64,000 nucleotides of DNA from Burkholderia cepacia (GCF_001718835.1 NZ_CP013444.1:806001-870000), one strand, 5' to 3'. Counted from the first letter of the stretch, positions 1-8,257 are shown. A program made the numbers and translations. Notes: generated by a model from the sequence alone, not told the origin.

Positions 1-1073
1 CTCGCGTCGCCGTGGCCGTTGTTCGCGATTTCCATCAGCCCGATCACGTCGGCACGCAGCGCGCGCAATGCCGCGACGATCTTCGCCTCCTGCCGCGCGA
101 AATCGGCCGGCGTCTTCGCGCCGCGGTTGGCGGGCGCATCGAATCCGCCGCCGTGGCCGTCGCCATTGAAATAGTTGAATACGTTGAACGACACGATGCG
201 TACGTCGGCATCGGGATGCCGCGCGGGCGCGTCGGCGCGAGGATTCGCTGCGCGCTCGAATACCGGCGCGGCCGCACCCGGCACCGGCTGCAGCCGCCAC
301 GTGTTGTAGCGGCGCTCGAGCACACCCTCGACGCCGCGCACGGTGTAGCCCGCGCGCAGCGTGTTGGCGGCGCTGAGCGCGGGTGGCGGATAGCGCACGG
401 TCGCGGGGTTCTGCTTGCTCGAGCCGTCGTCGAGGACGATGCGGTTGCGCGCGTTCGCGTCCGCCTGCGCGGCGGCCCGGGCCGGCTCGACGAGATGCGT
501 CGGCGCGCGCAGCCGGCCGTGGCTGAGGACGACGCTGCCGTAGCGGCCGAGTGCGTGGGTATCGCTGACCGTCAGCGTTTGCGGCAGGCGCACGCGCATG
601 CCCGCGTGAGCGGCGAACACGGACGCGGCGTCGACCGGCAGCGTGAGCGTCGCCGGGGTGACGGTCTGCCCTCGTGCGCAGACGGTCACGCCGCCCGACA
701 GCGTGAATTGCGTCTGCCCGTATTTCTCCTCGATCCTGCCGGTCACGTGGACGACGTCGCCGGCCGTCGCGCGCGCCTTCGGTGCATAGACGAACAGGCC
801 CTCCGATACGCCCGGCCGGTGCCGTCGCTGCGCGTCGGCCTGCTGGACGAAAAACCCGCCGAAACCGTCGGCGCCGCCGAAGTCCGCGGTGACGACCGCT
901 TCGATCGAGGTCGTTTGCCCGGCCAGCGGCGACGGGCCTGCGCCGCCCTGAATCGCGGCGATGGGCGTCGCCGCGCCGCCGCAGCCGGCGCTGACCGGCG
1001 GCGCGGCCGCGAGCGCCGGGGCGGACGTGACGAGGGAAGCGGCAAGGGCGTATGACGGCAAAGAGAGATCCAT
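1..1073 (-). CDS. ExeM/NucH-family secreted endonuclease, partial (C-terminus beyond left edge)
   Basis: The leftward frame starts at an ATG at 1073 and stays open to the window edge (about 357 codons). The first 25 residues (MDLSLPSYALAASLVTSAP...) resemble a signal peptide, so the product is probably exported. Residues about 40-290 hold the OB-fold/lamin-tail-like part of ExeM/NucH-type nucleases (VVHVTGRIEEKYGQTQFTLSG). The endonuclease/exonuclease/phosphatase domain begins with VRIVSFNVFNYFNGDG and continues to VIGLMEIANNG, where the Glu is the usual metal ligand. The family cleaves extracellular DNA. The catalytic His residues lie off the window. The start is the first ATG of the frame; no strong ribosome site precedes it. 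Confidence 0.8.
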   Translation of the reverse strand, partial: MDLSLPSYALAASLVTSAPALAAAPPVSAGCGGAATPIAAIQGGAGPSPLAGQTTSIEAVVTADFGGADGFGGFFVQQADAQRRHRPGVSEGLFVYAPKARATAGDVVHVTGRIEEKYGQTQFTLSGGVTVCARGQTVTPATLTLPVDAASVFAAHAGMRVRLPQTLTVSDTHALGRYGSVVLSHGRLRAPTHLVEPARAAAQADANARNRIVLDDGSSKQNPATVRYPPPALSAANTLRAGYTVRGVEGVLERRYNTWRLQPVPGAAAPVFERAANPRADAPARHPDADVRIVSFNVFNYFNGDGHGGGFDAPANRGAKTPADFARQEAKIVAALRALRADVIGLMEIANNGHGDA

Positions 1074-1355
1074 GGCGCGACTCGGCTGAAAAAATCGAAA
1101 GGTCAGGGTCGCATGGTGACAGGAAGATGTAATGAAGTGGTCGAAATAGGCCGTCCGGACAGGTGTCGGGCGGCGGCCGTCCGGCGGAGAATGGCGCAAT
1201 GCGGTCGCGTGACGGCGTTCGGGCGTCCGCGCCCGGCGCGATCGAATGGACCGCCGGGCGGCGCCGGCCCGGAATGGCGGGCCATCGATGAAGCGGGCCA
1301 TGCGGCGTACCCCGCGCCCGCAGCCACACCACCGGACTACCCAGAGGAGAATTTC

Positions 1356-1709
1356 ATGGCGTACATGCTGTTGATTGTCGAGCCGACCGGCCAGCGCGCC
1401 GAGCGCACGCTCGACGAAGGCCAGGCGCTGTACGCGCGGATGCAGGATTTCGCGCAGGACCTGAAGGCGCGCGGCGTGCTGCGCGGCGTCGAGTCGCTGG
1501 AGCGTTCCGAGCGCGGCACGCGCGTGCAGGTGCGCGACGGCGAGACGCGCCTGCTCGACGGCCCGTTCGCGGAGGTGAAGGAGATGGTCGGCGGCTTCTT
1601 CCTTGTCGACGTCGACACCCGCGAGGAAGCGATCGAGATCGCGCGCCAGTGCCCGGCCGCGCAATGGTGCACGGTCGAGGTGCGCGCGGTCGGCCCGTGC
1701 TTCCTGTGA
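1356..1709 (+). CDS. YciI-like DGPF-domain protein (first copy)
   Basis: A 117-residue protein of the YCII/DGPF family (PF03795). It has the family hallmark LLDGPFAEVKEMVGGFFLVDVDT in its middle and ends in an EVRAVGPCF-type strand. An AGAGGAG ribosome site lies 6 bases before the ATG. It opens a same-strand row of four genes: two DGPF proteins, a VOC protein and a sigma factor. This is the gene context described for ECF42 sigma factors, whose targets are DGPF genes. The biochemical role of these small dimeric ferredoxin-fold proteins is not settled, and no substrate can be inferred here. Confidence 0.85.
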   Translation: MAYMLLIVEPTGQRAERTLDEGQALYARMQDFAQDLKARGVLRGVESLERSERGTRVQVRDGETRLLDGPFAEVKEMVGGFFLVDVDTREEAIEIARQCPAAQWCTVEVRAVGPCFL

Positions 1710-1838
1710 CGTCGAGCGAATCGTCTTGGTGTTTACCCTGATTCATCGTGCCGTGCGTCGATCCGCCGGCGACTCGCGCGTCGTTCGGATAGGGCGCCGG
1801 CGCGCGGCGCCTCCGACCATCGAAACAAGGAGCGAACG

Positions 1839-2261
1839 ATGCGATTCATGATCATGATCCGGGCGAACGCCGTCAGCGAATCCGACGCGTTGCCGGACAA
1901 CCGGCTGGTCGAAGCCATGACCGTCTACCACGAGGAACTGGCCAAGGCCGGCGTGCTGCTCGACGCGAACGGGCTGCGGCCGAGCGCGCGCGGCTGGCGC
2001 GTGCGCTACACGGGCGGCAAGGGCACGGTGATCGACGGCCCGTTCGCCGAAACGAAGGAACTGATCGCCGGCTATACGCTGATCCAGGTGCGTTCGCGCG
2101 ACGAGGCGCTCGAATGGACGCGCCGGTTCCCCGCGCCGTTCGGCGCCGAAATGGACTGCGAGATCGAGGTGCGGCCGCTGTTCGAGCTCGACGACCTCAC
2201 GCCGAGCGAAGCGGTCGAGCGGTTCCGCGAGCTTCAGGCCGCCCGCGGCTTCGGCCGCTGA
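1839..2261 (+). CDS. YciI-like DGPF-domain protein (second copy)
   Basis: A 140-residue DGPF-family protein. The core reads VIDGPFAETKELIAGYTLIQV, followed by a basic, acidic helical stretch and an EIEVRPLFELDDL segment; the C-terminus is extended by about 20 residues relative to the first copy. AAGGAGCG precedes the ATG. It lies 129 bp after the first DGPF gene and 26 bp before the VOC gene, so it is probably cotranscribed with the downstream sigma factor. The two copies are only distantly alike outside the DGPF core, which suggests an old duplication. Confidence 0.85.
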   Translation: MRFMIMIRANAVSESDALPDNRLVEAMTVYHEELAKAGVLLDANGLRPSARGWRVRYTGGKGTVIDGPFAETKELIAGYTLIQVRSRDEALEWTRRFPAPFGAEMDCEIEVRPLFELDDLTPSEAVERFRELQAARGFGR

Positions 2262-2287
2262 ACGCACATTCACGAGGAGCGCAAGCG

Positions 2288-2704
2288 ATGCACAAGCAGA
2301 TCTTCATCAACCTCCCCGTGGCCGACCTGCCGCGCGCGCAGGCATTCTATGCGGCGCTCGGCTTCGAGCCGGTGCCGGCCTATACCAACGAACAGGCCGC
2401 CTGCATCAAGATCAGCGACACGATTTTCGCGATGCTGCTCGTGCGGCCGTTTTTCCAGACCTTCACCGGCAAGACCATCGTCGATCCGGCGACGCAGGTG
2501 CAGGCGCTGACGTGCCTGTCGTGCGACAGCCGCGCCGAGGTCGACGCGATCGTCGCGAAGGCGCTCGCGGCCGGCGGCACGACGCCGCGTCCGCCGCTGG
2601 AGTATCCGGGCATGTACGGCCATTCGTTCGACGATCCGGACGGCCACGCATGGGAGCTGACGCATATTGCGCAGGACGCTACCGCGCCGGGGCCGGCGTC
2701 GTGA
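2288..2704 (+). CDS. VOC-family (glyoxalase/PhnB-like) protein
   Basis: A 138-residue single-chain VOC (vicinal oxygen chelate) protein. It begins KQIFINLPVADLPRAQAFYAALGF and ends with YPGMYGHSFDDPDGHAWELTHI, the usual beta-alpha-beta-beta-beta halves of a glyoxalase/PhnB-like fold. Possible metal ligands are the His in GHSF and the Glu in WEL; the N-terminal ligand is less clear, so a catalytic role is unproven. The stop overlaps the next start as GTGA, giving translational coupling to the sigma factor. VOC proteins are common companions of ECF42/DGPF clusters. Confidence 0.85.
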   Translation: MHKQIFINLPVADLPRAQAFYAALGFEPVPAYTNEQAACIKISDTIFAMLLVRPFFQTFTGKTIVDPATQVQALTCLSCDSRAEVDAIVAKALAAGGTTPRPPLEYPGMYGHSFDDPDGHAWELTHIAQDATAPGPAS

Positions 2705-3969
2705 CGCTCGAGGCGACTCACCGTGCGATCGAAGCGGTCTGGCGGATCGAGGCGCCCAAGATCATCGCGCGCGCCGCGCGCGTGGTGCGCGACGTCGGCG
2801 TGGCCGAGGAGCTGGCGCAGGACACGCTCGTCGCGGCGCTCGAGCACTGGCCCGTCGACGGCGTGCCCGACAACCCGGCCGCGTGGCTGATGACGGCCGT
2901 GAAGCGTCGCGCGCTCGACCGGGTCCGGCAGGAGTCGCTCCACGCGGCGAAGCGCGACCAGCTCGGCCACGAGATGGACGCGCTCGAAGCGCACGTCGTG
3001 CCCGACATCGCGGAGGTGCTCGCCGACGCGAGCGACGACGACATCGGCGACGATCTGCTGCGGCTGATCTTCACGTCGTGCCACCCGGTGCTGTCGACCG
3101 ATGCGCGCGTCGCGCTGACGCTGCGGCTGCTCGGCGGGCTGACGACGGGCGAGATCGCACGCGCGTTCCTGACGCCCGAGCCGACGATCGCGCAGCGGAT
3201 CGTGCGCGCGAAGCGCACGCTCGCGGCCGCGCGCGTGCCGTTCGAGGTGCCGGCCGCCGCTGCGCGGCCCGCGCGGCTCGCGTCGGTGCTCGAGGTGATC
3301 TACCTCGTGTTCAACGAAGGCCACGCGGCGACCGCCGGCGACGACTGGACGCGCCCGGCGCTGTGCGACGAGGCGCTGCGGCTCGGCCGCGTGCTGGCCG
3401 GGCTGGTGCCCGACGAGAGCGAGGTGCTCGGGCTCGTCGCGCTGATGGAACTGCAGGCGTCGCGCATGCACGCGCGTACCGACGCGCAGGGCCGGCCCGT
3501 CCTGCTGCTCGACCAGGATCGCAGCCGCTGGGATCCGCTCCTGATCCGGCGCGGCCTCGCGGCGCTCGAACGCGCGACGAAGCTCGGCGGCATGCGCGGG
3601 CCGTATGCGTTGCAGGCCGCGCTGGCCGCCTGCCATGCGCGCGCGCGGCAGGCGTCGGATACGGACTGGGCGCAGATCGTCGCGCTGTACGATGCGCTCG
3701 CGGAAGTCGCGCCGTCGCCCGTCGTCGAGCTGAATCGCGCGGTGGCCGTCGGGATGGCGTTCGGGCCCGCCGCGGCGCTCGAACTCGTCGACGTGCTGCG
3801 CGACGATCCCGCGCTCGCGCGCTATCACTGGCTGCCGAGCGTGCGCGGCGACCTGCTGGCGAAGCTTGGCCGCGCCGACGAGGCCAAGGCCGAATTCCGC
3901 CGCGCGGCGGAAATGACGCGCAACGAGCGCGAGCGCGAATTGCTGCTCAGGCGCGCGACGGACGCGTGA
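2701..3969 (+). CDS. ECF42-type RNA polymerase sigma factor with TPR-like C-terminal extension
   Basis: A 422-residue sigma factor with a GTG start overlapping the VOC stop. Residues about 10-75 form sigma region 2 (AEELAQDTLVAALEHWP...NPAAWLMTAVKRRALDRVR). About 125-180 form sigma region 4 (ALTLRLLGGLTTGEIARAFLTPEPTIAQRIVRAKRTL). The remaining 230 residues carry the conserved ECF42 extension (VIYLVFNEGH, ALMELQASRMHARTDAQGRPVLLLDQDRSRWD) and TPR-like helices (AALAACHARA, ELNRAVAVGMAFGP). This extended architecture and the upstream DGPF genes define ECF42. No anti-sigma gene is adjacent; in this group the extension itself is thought to control activity. It probably drives transcription of the DGPF genes. 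Confidence 0.9.
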   Translation: MTLEATHRAIEAVWRIEAPKIIARAARVVRDVGVAEELAQDTLVAALEHWPVDGVPDNPAAWLMTAVKRRALDRVRQESLHAAKRDQLGHEMDALEAHVVPDIAEVLADASDDDIGDDLLRLIFTSCHPVLSTDARVALTLRLLGGLTTGEIARAFLTPEPTIAQRIVRAKRTLAAARVPFEVPAAAARPARLASVLEVIYLVFNEGHAATAGDDWTRPALCDEALRLGRVLAGLVPDESEVLGLVALMELQASRMHARTDAQGRPVLLLDQDRSRWDPLLIRRGLAALERATKLGGMRGPYALQAALAACHARARQASDTDWAQIVALYDALAEVAPSPVVELNRAVAVGMAFGPAAALELVDVLRDDPALARYHWLPSVRGDLLAKLGRADEAKAEFRRAAEMTRNERERELLLRRATDA

Positions 3970-4133
3970 GCCCGCCGCCCGGCTATCGTGCGGATTGAAA
4001 AAGCCTATTGGGGGATGCCGGCGTCAACGCCTAGATTGAAGAGCACGATGCGCGCGCCGTGGCGCACGCATCGTTCCCCACATATCCACGGCTGGCTCGG
4101 CGCTCGGCCGCGCCGGCATGCACGGAGGCGCAA

Positions 4134-4556
4134 ATGGCTCAACTCAAGGGCAGCAAAACCGAAGAGAACCTGAAGGCCGCATTCGCGGGCGAATCGCAGG
4201 CGAACCGGCGTTATCTGTATTTCGCTTCGAAGGCTGACGTCGAAGGCCAGAACGACGTCGCCGCGCTGTTCCGCTCGACCGCCGAAGGCGAAACCGGCCA
4301 TGCGCACGGCCATCTCGAATACCTGGAAGCCGTCGGCGACCCGGCAACGGGCTTGCCGTTCGGTTCGTCGCGACAGAATCTCGAATCGGCGATCGCCGGC
4401 GAAACGCACGAATACACGGACATGTATCCGGGCATGGCGAAGACGGCGCGCGACGAGGGCTTCGACGAAATCGCGAACTGGTTCGAGACGCTCGCGAAGG
4501 CCGAACGCAGCCACGCGAACCGCTATACGAAGGCGCTGGACAGTCTCGTCGACTGA
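4134..4556 (+). CDS. Rubrerythrin-like diiron protein without rubredoxin domain
   Basis: A 140-residue ferritin-like diiron protein. It carries the two helix pairs with metal-binding Glu/His residues: AGESQANRRYLYF, TAEGETGHAHGHLEY, AGETHEYTDMYPG and AKAERSHANRY. Full rubrerythrin adds a C-terminal rubredoxin domain with CxxC pairs; that part is absent. The electron donor must therefore be a separate protein, and the Fe-S protein encoded 118 bp downstream is an obvious candidate. Rubrerythrins reduce hydrogen peroxide in the cytosol. A GGAGGCG ribosome site precedes the ATG. The 164 bp upstream hold no gene. Confidence 0.9.
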   Translation: MAQLKGSKTEENLKAAFAGESQANRRYLYFASKADVEGQNDVAALFRSTAEGETGHAHGHLEYLEAVGDPATGLPFGSSRQNLESAIAGETHEYTDMYPGMAKTARDEGFDEIANWFETLAKAERSHANRYTKALDSLVD

Positions 4557-4674
4557 CCCGCGCGGCCGGCGCCCGCCCGCCGTTTGCCGTGCGCCGCTGC
4601 TCGCAGTTCACGTGACGCTCGCGTGACGCGGGCGGCGCGCGAGCGCGCGCCTCTTCGTCCCGCTGGAGCGCCCC

Positions 4675-6012
4675 ATGCCTCACAAGGAAGGCAGTCTCGA
4701 AGCCCCGACCCGGCATCCGCTCGACTGGCAGTCCGACGCGTTCTACGACCAGGCCGCGATCGACGCGGAAATGACGCGCGTGTTCGACATCTGTGCCGGA
4801 TGCCGGCGCTGCGTGTCGCTGTGCGGCGCGTTTCCGACGCTGTTCGACCTGGTCGACGACACGCCGATGGGCGATATCGAGGAAGTGCCGAAGGAGGCGT
4901 TCGGCAAGGTCGTCGACCAGTGCTACCTGTGCGACCTCTGCTACATGACGAAATGCCCGTACGTGCCGCCGCACGCATGGAACGTCGACTTCCCGCACCT
5001 GATGCTGCGCGGCAAGGCCGCGCGCTACCAGCGCGGCGAAGCGACGTTGCGCGACAAGGTGCTGTCGAACACCGACGCGCTCGGCCACTTTGCCGGCATT
5101 CCGATCGTCACGCAGGCGGTGAACGCGGTGAACCGCACGCCGCCCGCGCGCCACGCGCTCGAAGCGACGCTCGGCGTCGATCGCCACGCGTGGCTGCCGG
5201 AATTCGCGCCGCGCAAGTTCCGGCGCGCGGCGAAACCGTCGGACGGCCTGCCCGTGCGCGACGGCGAACGCACGCCAGGCAAGGTCGCGATCTACGCGAC
5301 CTGCTACGTGAATTTCAACGAGCCGGGCATCGGCCACGACCTGCTCGCGATCCTCGCGCACAACGACATCCCTTACGAGCTCGTCACGCGCGAAGCCTGC
5401 TGCGGAATGCCGCTGCTCGAGCAGGGCAATCTCGCCGGCGTGGCCGCGAAGAAGGCGGTGAACCTGCCCGTGCTCGAACGCTATGCGCGCGAAGGCTATG
5501 CGCTGATCGGCGCGATTCCGAGCTGCGTGCTGATGTACAAGAGCGAGCTGCCGCTGATGTTCCCCGCCGACGACGCGGTGCGCGCGGTGGCCGACGCATT
5601 CTGGGATCCGTTCGAATACGTGATCGCGCGGCATCGCGACGGGTTGCTGAAGACCGATTTCAAGACGGGCCTCGGCACCGTGTCGTATCACGTGCCGTGC
5701 CATGCGCGCGTGCAGAACATCGGCCGCAAGACGGCCGACGCGCTGTCGCTCGTGCCCGATACGCGCGTGAACGTCGTCGAGCGTTGCTCGGGCCACGCGG
5801 GCACGTTCGGCGTGAAAAAGGCGTTTCATGCGGACGCGATGCGGATCGGCGGGCCCGTGTTCAAGGCGATGGCCGAGCCGCAGCCGGATTTCGTGTCGTC
5901 GGACTGCGCACTGGCCGGCCATCACATCGTGCAGGGCATCGACGACAACGGGCTGCCGGCCGCGCCGCTCGCGCATCCGCTCACGCTGCTGCGCCGCGCG
6001 TACGGCATTTGA
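4675..6012 (+). CDS. Two-CCG iron-sulfur protein (heterodisulfide reductase/GlpC-like)
   Basis: A 445-residue protein with an N-terminal pair of 4Fe-4S sites, CAGCRRCVSLC near residue 43 and CYLCDLCYMTKCPYVPP near residue 83. Two C-terminal CCG-type domains follow: CYVNFNEPGIGHDL...REACCGMP and YHVPCHARVQNIG...ERCSGHAG. This is the layout of GlpC, HdrB/D and related electron-transfer subunits. No flavin-dehydrogenase partner is adjacent, so the glycerol-phosphate role of GlpC is unlikely. Placement between a rubrerythrin and a DUF3501 gene suggests that it delivers electrons to the diiron protein; this is an inference. Confidence 0.85.
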   Translation: MPHKEGSLEAPTRHPLDWQSDAFYDQAAIDAEMTRVFDICAGCRRCVSLCGAFPTLFDLVDDTPMGDIEEVPKEAFGKVVDQCYLCDLCYMTKCPYVPPHAWNVDFPHLMLRGKAARYQRGEATLRDKVLSNTDALGHFAGIPIVTQAVNAVNRTPPARHALEATLGVDRHAWLPEFAPRKFRRAAKPSDGLPVRDGERTPGKVAIYATCYVNFNEPGIGHDLLAILAHNDIPYELVTREACCGMPLLEQGNLAGVAAKKAVNLPVLERYAREGYALIGAIPSCVLMYKSELPLMFPADDAVRAVADAFWDPFEYVIARHRDGLLKTDFKTGLGTVSYHVPCHARVQNIGRKTADALSLVPDTRVNVVERCSGHAGTFGVKKAFHADAMRIGGPVFKAMAEPQPDFVSSDCALAGHHIVQGIDDNGLPAAPLAHPLTLLRRAYGI

Positions 6013-6046
6013 TCCAGATCAATTCCAGATCAACGAAGGACAGCTC

Positions 6047-6628
6047 ATGACGCTCACCCGCGACTCCCTGCTGACGCTCGAAGCGTACGCGAAGATCCGC
6101 AAGGCCGAACACGCGCGGCTCGTCGCGTACAAGCGCCGTCGCGCGGTAGCGCTCGGCAACCACCTGCGCTTCCTGTTCGAGGACGAGACGACGATCCGCT
6201 ATCAGATCCAGGAGATGCTGCACATCGAGAAGATCTTCGACCAGGCCGGCATCGAAGGGGAGCTGGAAGCGTATCTGCCGCTCGTGCCCGACGGCACGAA
6301 CCTGAAGGCGACGATGCAGATCGAGTACGAGCACGAGGTCGAACGGCGCGCGGCGCTCGCGCGGCTGATCGGTGTCGAGGATCGCGTGTACCTGCAGGTC
6401 GACGGGCACGCGCGCATCTATGCGATCGCCGACGAGGATCTCGAGCGCGACAACGCCGAGAAGACGTCGGCCGTGCACTTCGTGCGCTTCGAGCTCGACG
6501 CGCCGATGCGCGCGGCGCTCAAGGGCGGGGCGGCGCTGTCGATCGGCTGCGATCACCCGGCCTACGCCGTGCCGGCACGACGCATCGAGGAAGACGTCGC
6601 GGCATCGCTCGTCGGAGATCTGCGCTAG
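6047..6628 (+). CDS. DUF3501 family protein
   Basis: A 193-residue protein matching the uncharacterised DUF3501 family. It begins LTRDSLLTLEAYAKIRKAEHARLVAYKRRRAVALGNHLRFLFEDE, continues with QEMLHIEKIF, and has the conserved strand segment TSAVHFVRFEL and a closing GCDHPAY. It has no signal peptide or membrane span. AAGGACAGCTC precedes the ATG, 34 bp after the Fe-S gene, so the two are one operon. The trio of rubrerythrin, Fe-S protein and DUF3501 looks like one functional unit, probably in peroxide defence or redox repair. The role of DUF3501 itself is unknown. Confidence 0.85.
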   Translation: MTLTRDSLLTLEAYAKIRKAEHARLVAYKRRRAVALGNHLRFLFEDETTIRYQIQEMLHIEKIFDQAGIEGELEAYLPLVPDGTNLKATMQIEYEHEVERRAALARLIGVEDRVYLQVDGHARIYAIADEDLERDNAEKTSAVHFVRFELDAPMRAALKGGAALSIGCDHPAYAVPARRIEEDVAASLVGDLR

Positions 6629-6682
6629 CTGCGCGACAAGGCTCGGCATATTGCAAGCGCCTGCGCGCCACTGCATCGAAAC

Positions 6683-6704
6683 ATGCAGCGGCGCTTCGCT
6701 GCAT
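6683..6704. terminator. Hairpin after the redox trio (possible terminator)
   Basis: A perfect 8-bp stem, ATGCAGCG paired with CGCTGCAT, closes over a 6-base loop (GCGCTT). It lies 55 bp past the DUF3501 stop. No U-run follows, so it may be an mRNA 3'-end stabiliser or a Rho-assisted stop rather than a classic intrinsic terminator. Confidence 0.35.
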
Positions 6705-6811
6705 TCGCATTCCTGCAATGACGCGTGCGGCGTCAGATCCCTGTCACTGTCCGGCGAGAAACAATAAAAAGATTGTGCACAAGGAAAAGTCCAATCAAGT
6801 GCAATCGAATG

Positions 6812-6861
6812 AATTACCGATCGGAAAATATCTTGTTACGAATTTTCCGTGAATTACCGAT
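6812..6861. promoter_or_regulatory. Two copies of decamer AATTACCGAT, candidate operator
   Basis: AATTACCGAT occurs at 6812-6821 and again at 6852-6861, exactly 40 bp apart, in the AT-rich gene-free stretch before the transposase-like gene. Between them GGAAAAT (6823-6829) and ATTTTCC (6842-6848) form an inverted repeat. A third copy lies before bceB at 10158-10167. The pattern suggests sites for one DNA-binding protein; the protein is unknown. Confidence 0.45.
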
Positions 6862-7070
6862 TTTGAGCCATTGATCCGGTGAATATTACTTGAAGGGGTC
6901 TGAACCGTATCGGCAGCGCCGCCGGGCGGGCGCGGCAGGCATCCGGAACAGCCCCGCCAGACGGGGCTTCGCAGGCGGTCGAATAAAGTTCGCGTAAAGA
7001 AATTCATCTATAAATTTGATCTTGATCGATCCCATGTTGTTTCAGTGCGTAACATTAAGTCATTGTCATA

Positions 7071-7098
7071 TTGAGATAAACCCTAGGGATGGTATGCT
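7071..7098 (+). promoter_or_regulatory. Sigma-70-like promoter of the transposase-like gene
   Basis: TTGAGA at 7071-7076 and TATGCT at 7093-7098, 16 bp apart, form a good -35/-10 pair for this GC-rich genome. Transcription would start near 7105, leaving a leader of about 195 nt before the ATG at 7301. Confidence 0.5.
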
Positions 7099-7101
7099 TC
7101 G

Positions 7102-7251
7102 TGCACAAAAATTCCCACATTGGAGTGAGACCGTGATTTGTGCATCATTGCCGCGATTCGCGGCACCGCCTTAGTGCGTGTTGCGATGGCATGCACAACA
7201 CCGGATAACCATAATGTGCAACCTGGCCGCCCCGCGACGCGATGTGTCGCG
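7102..7251 (+). other. Hairpin-rich 5' leader, candidate cis-acting RNA element
   Basis: Four inverted repeats are packed into the predicted leader. They are TGCACAAA/TTTGTGCA (7102-7109, 7137-7144), TGCCGCG/CGCGGCA (7149-7155, 7159-7165), GTGTTG/CAACAC (7178-7183, 7196-7201) and CGCGAC/GTCGCG (7233-7238, 7246-7251). They do not overlap and could form a series of stems. No known riboswitch family was recognised. Confidence 0.4.
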
Positions 7252-7300
7252 ACGGCGCCGCCAATCGCAGCCCCGGCCTGGCTGCGTGGAGAGATCTACT

Positions 7301-8257
7301 ATGTTCTTCGATGAGCTTAACGATGAAGAGTGGGTTCGTCTTTCAACGCTGATCGCCGATGAACCCATCCGGCTGAACCGTCGTGGGCGTCCGCGAGCCG
7401 AACCGCGCGTCGTCGCGAACGCGGTGCTCTGGATCCTGACGACCGGTGAAGCCTGGTCGAAGCTGCCCGGTCGCTATCCGTCCGGGCCGACGTGCCGTCG
7501 CCGTTACGAGGAGTGGCTGGCGTCCGGCACGCTGCTGCAGATGATCGACGTGCTGACCCAGTTCAGCGGGCGCACGTTCGCGTATATCCCGCCGCCGCCG
7601 GTGCCGGTCGTGCCCGCACGCCGTGCCGAGCCCGTGCCCGACAACGATCGCTTGCGCGGCGTGTTCTGGCAGAACCCCGAGTCGTGGCAATTGCCGCAAT
7701 TGCAGGGCATGCAGGCAAACGTTTGGCGTCGCGACGATGCGACGTCGCGCAGCGAAACGGACGTGCCGGCGCAGCCGGCGTTCATCGTGCCCGGCGCGCC
7801 TGCCGCCGCCGAGCCGGCCGCGGGCCTGAGCGAGCGCCATCATTCGCGCGCGTCCACCGCGAGCTTCACGACCGAGCCGCAGGTGGACACGTATCGCGGC
7901 TATACGATCCGCGGCATCGCGCAGCCCGTGCAGAACCTGATGTATCGCGCGTGGGCCGAGATCTCGCAGGACGACCGGCGCGTCGAGCGTTCGGGTCTCA
8001 TCGGCCCGCGCTTCACCGATGCCGAGGAAGCCGAGCAGTTCGCGCTCGACTGGGCACGTCAGTGGATCGATCGCCATGGCGCGAGCGACGAACCGGCGCG
8101 CGCGCCGCAGAGCGTGCCCGTGCTCGCCGGGCTGTCCGCGCTCGCGCAGGCGGAGTCGGACATCAAGCGCTTCATCGCCGAGCGCCACTCGGCGTCGCTG
8201 GCCGACGGCCGCAACGATCCGGTGCAGAGCGACCGGCTCGCCTATCGGGTCGGTTGA
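7301..8257 (+). CDS. DUF4096 (IS5/IS402 transposase N-terminus) fusion protein, probably domesticated
   Basis: A 318-residue protein. Residues 1-85 match the DUF4096 N-terminus of IS402-like transposases: LNDEEWVRLSTLIADEP, RRGRPRAEPRVVANAVLWIL, GEAWSKLPGRYPSGPTCRRRYEEW. The DDE catalytic domain is missing. Instead there is a Pro-rich linker, then an unfamiliar domain (TYRGYTIRGIAQPV...YRAWAEISQDDRRVERSG, residues about 195-260) and an acidic-basic helical end. GGAGAG lies 8 bases before the ATG. No terminal inverted repeats or target duplications were seen nearby. This looks like a host gene built from a transposase DNA-binding domain, perhaps a regulator. It converges on bceA. An in-frame upstream ATG at 7214 lacks a ribosome site. 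Confidence 0.7.
   Translation: MFFDELNDEEWVRLSTLIADEPIRLNRRGRPRAEPRVVANAVLWILTTGEAWSKLPGRYPSGPTCRRRYEEWLASGTLLQMIDVLTQFSGRTFAYIPPPPVPVVPARRAEPVPDNDRLRGVFWQNPESWQLPQLQGMQANVWRRDDATSRSETDVPAQPAFIVPGAPAAAEPAAGLSERHHSRASTASFTTEPQVDTYRGYTIRGIAQPVQNLMYRAWAEISQDDRRVERSGLIGPRFTDAEEAEQFALDWARQWIDRHGASDEPARAPQSVPVLAGLSALAQAESDIKRFIAERHSASLADGRNDPVQSDRLAYRVG

Noticed and set aside
4675..6012. GlpC, anaerobic glycerol-3-phosphate dehydrogenase subunit
   Set aside because: The domain layout fits, but glpA and glpB are absent and the neighbours are rubrerythrin and DUF3501.
7301..8257. Intact IS5/IS402 insertion sequence
   Set aside because: Only the DUF4096 head is present. There is no DDE domain, and no terminal inverted repeats or target duplications were seen.
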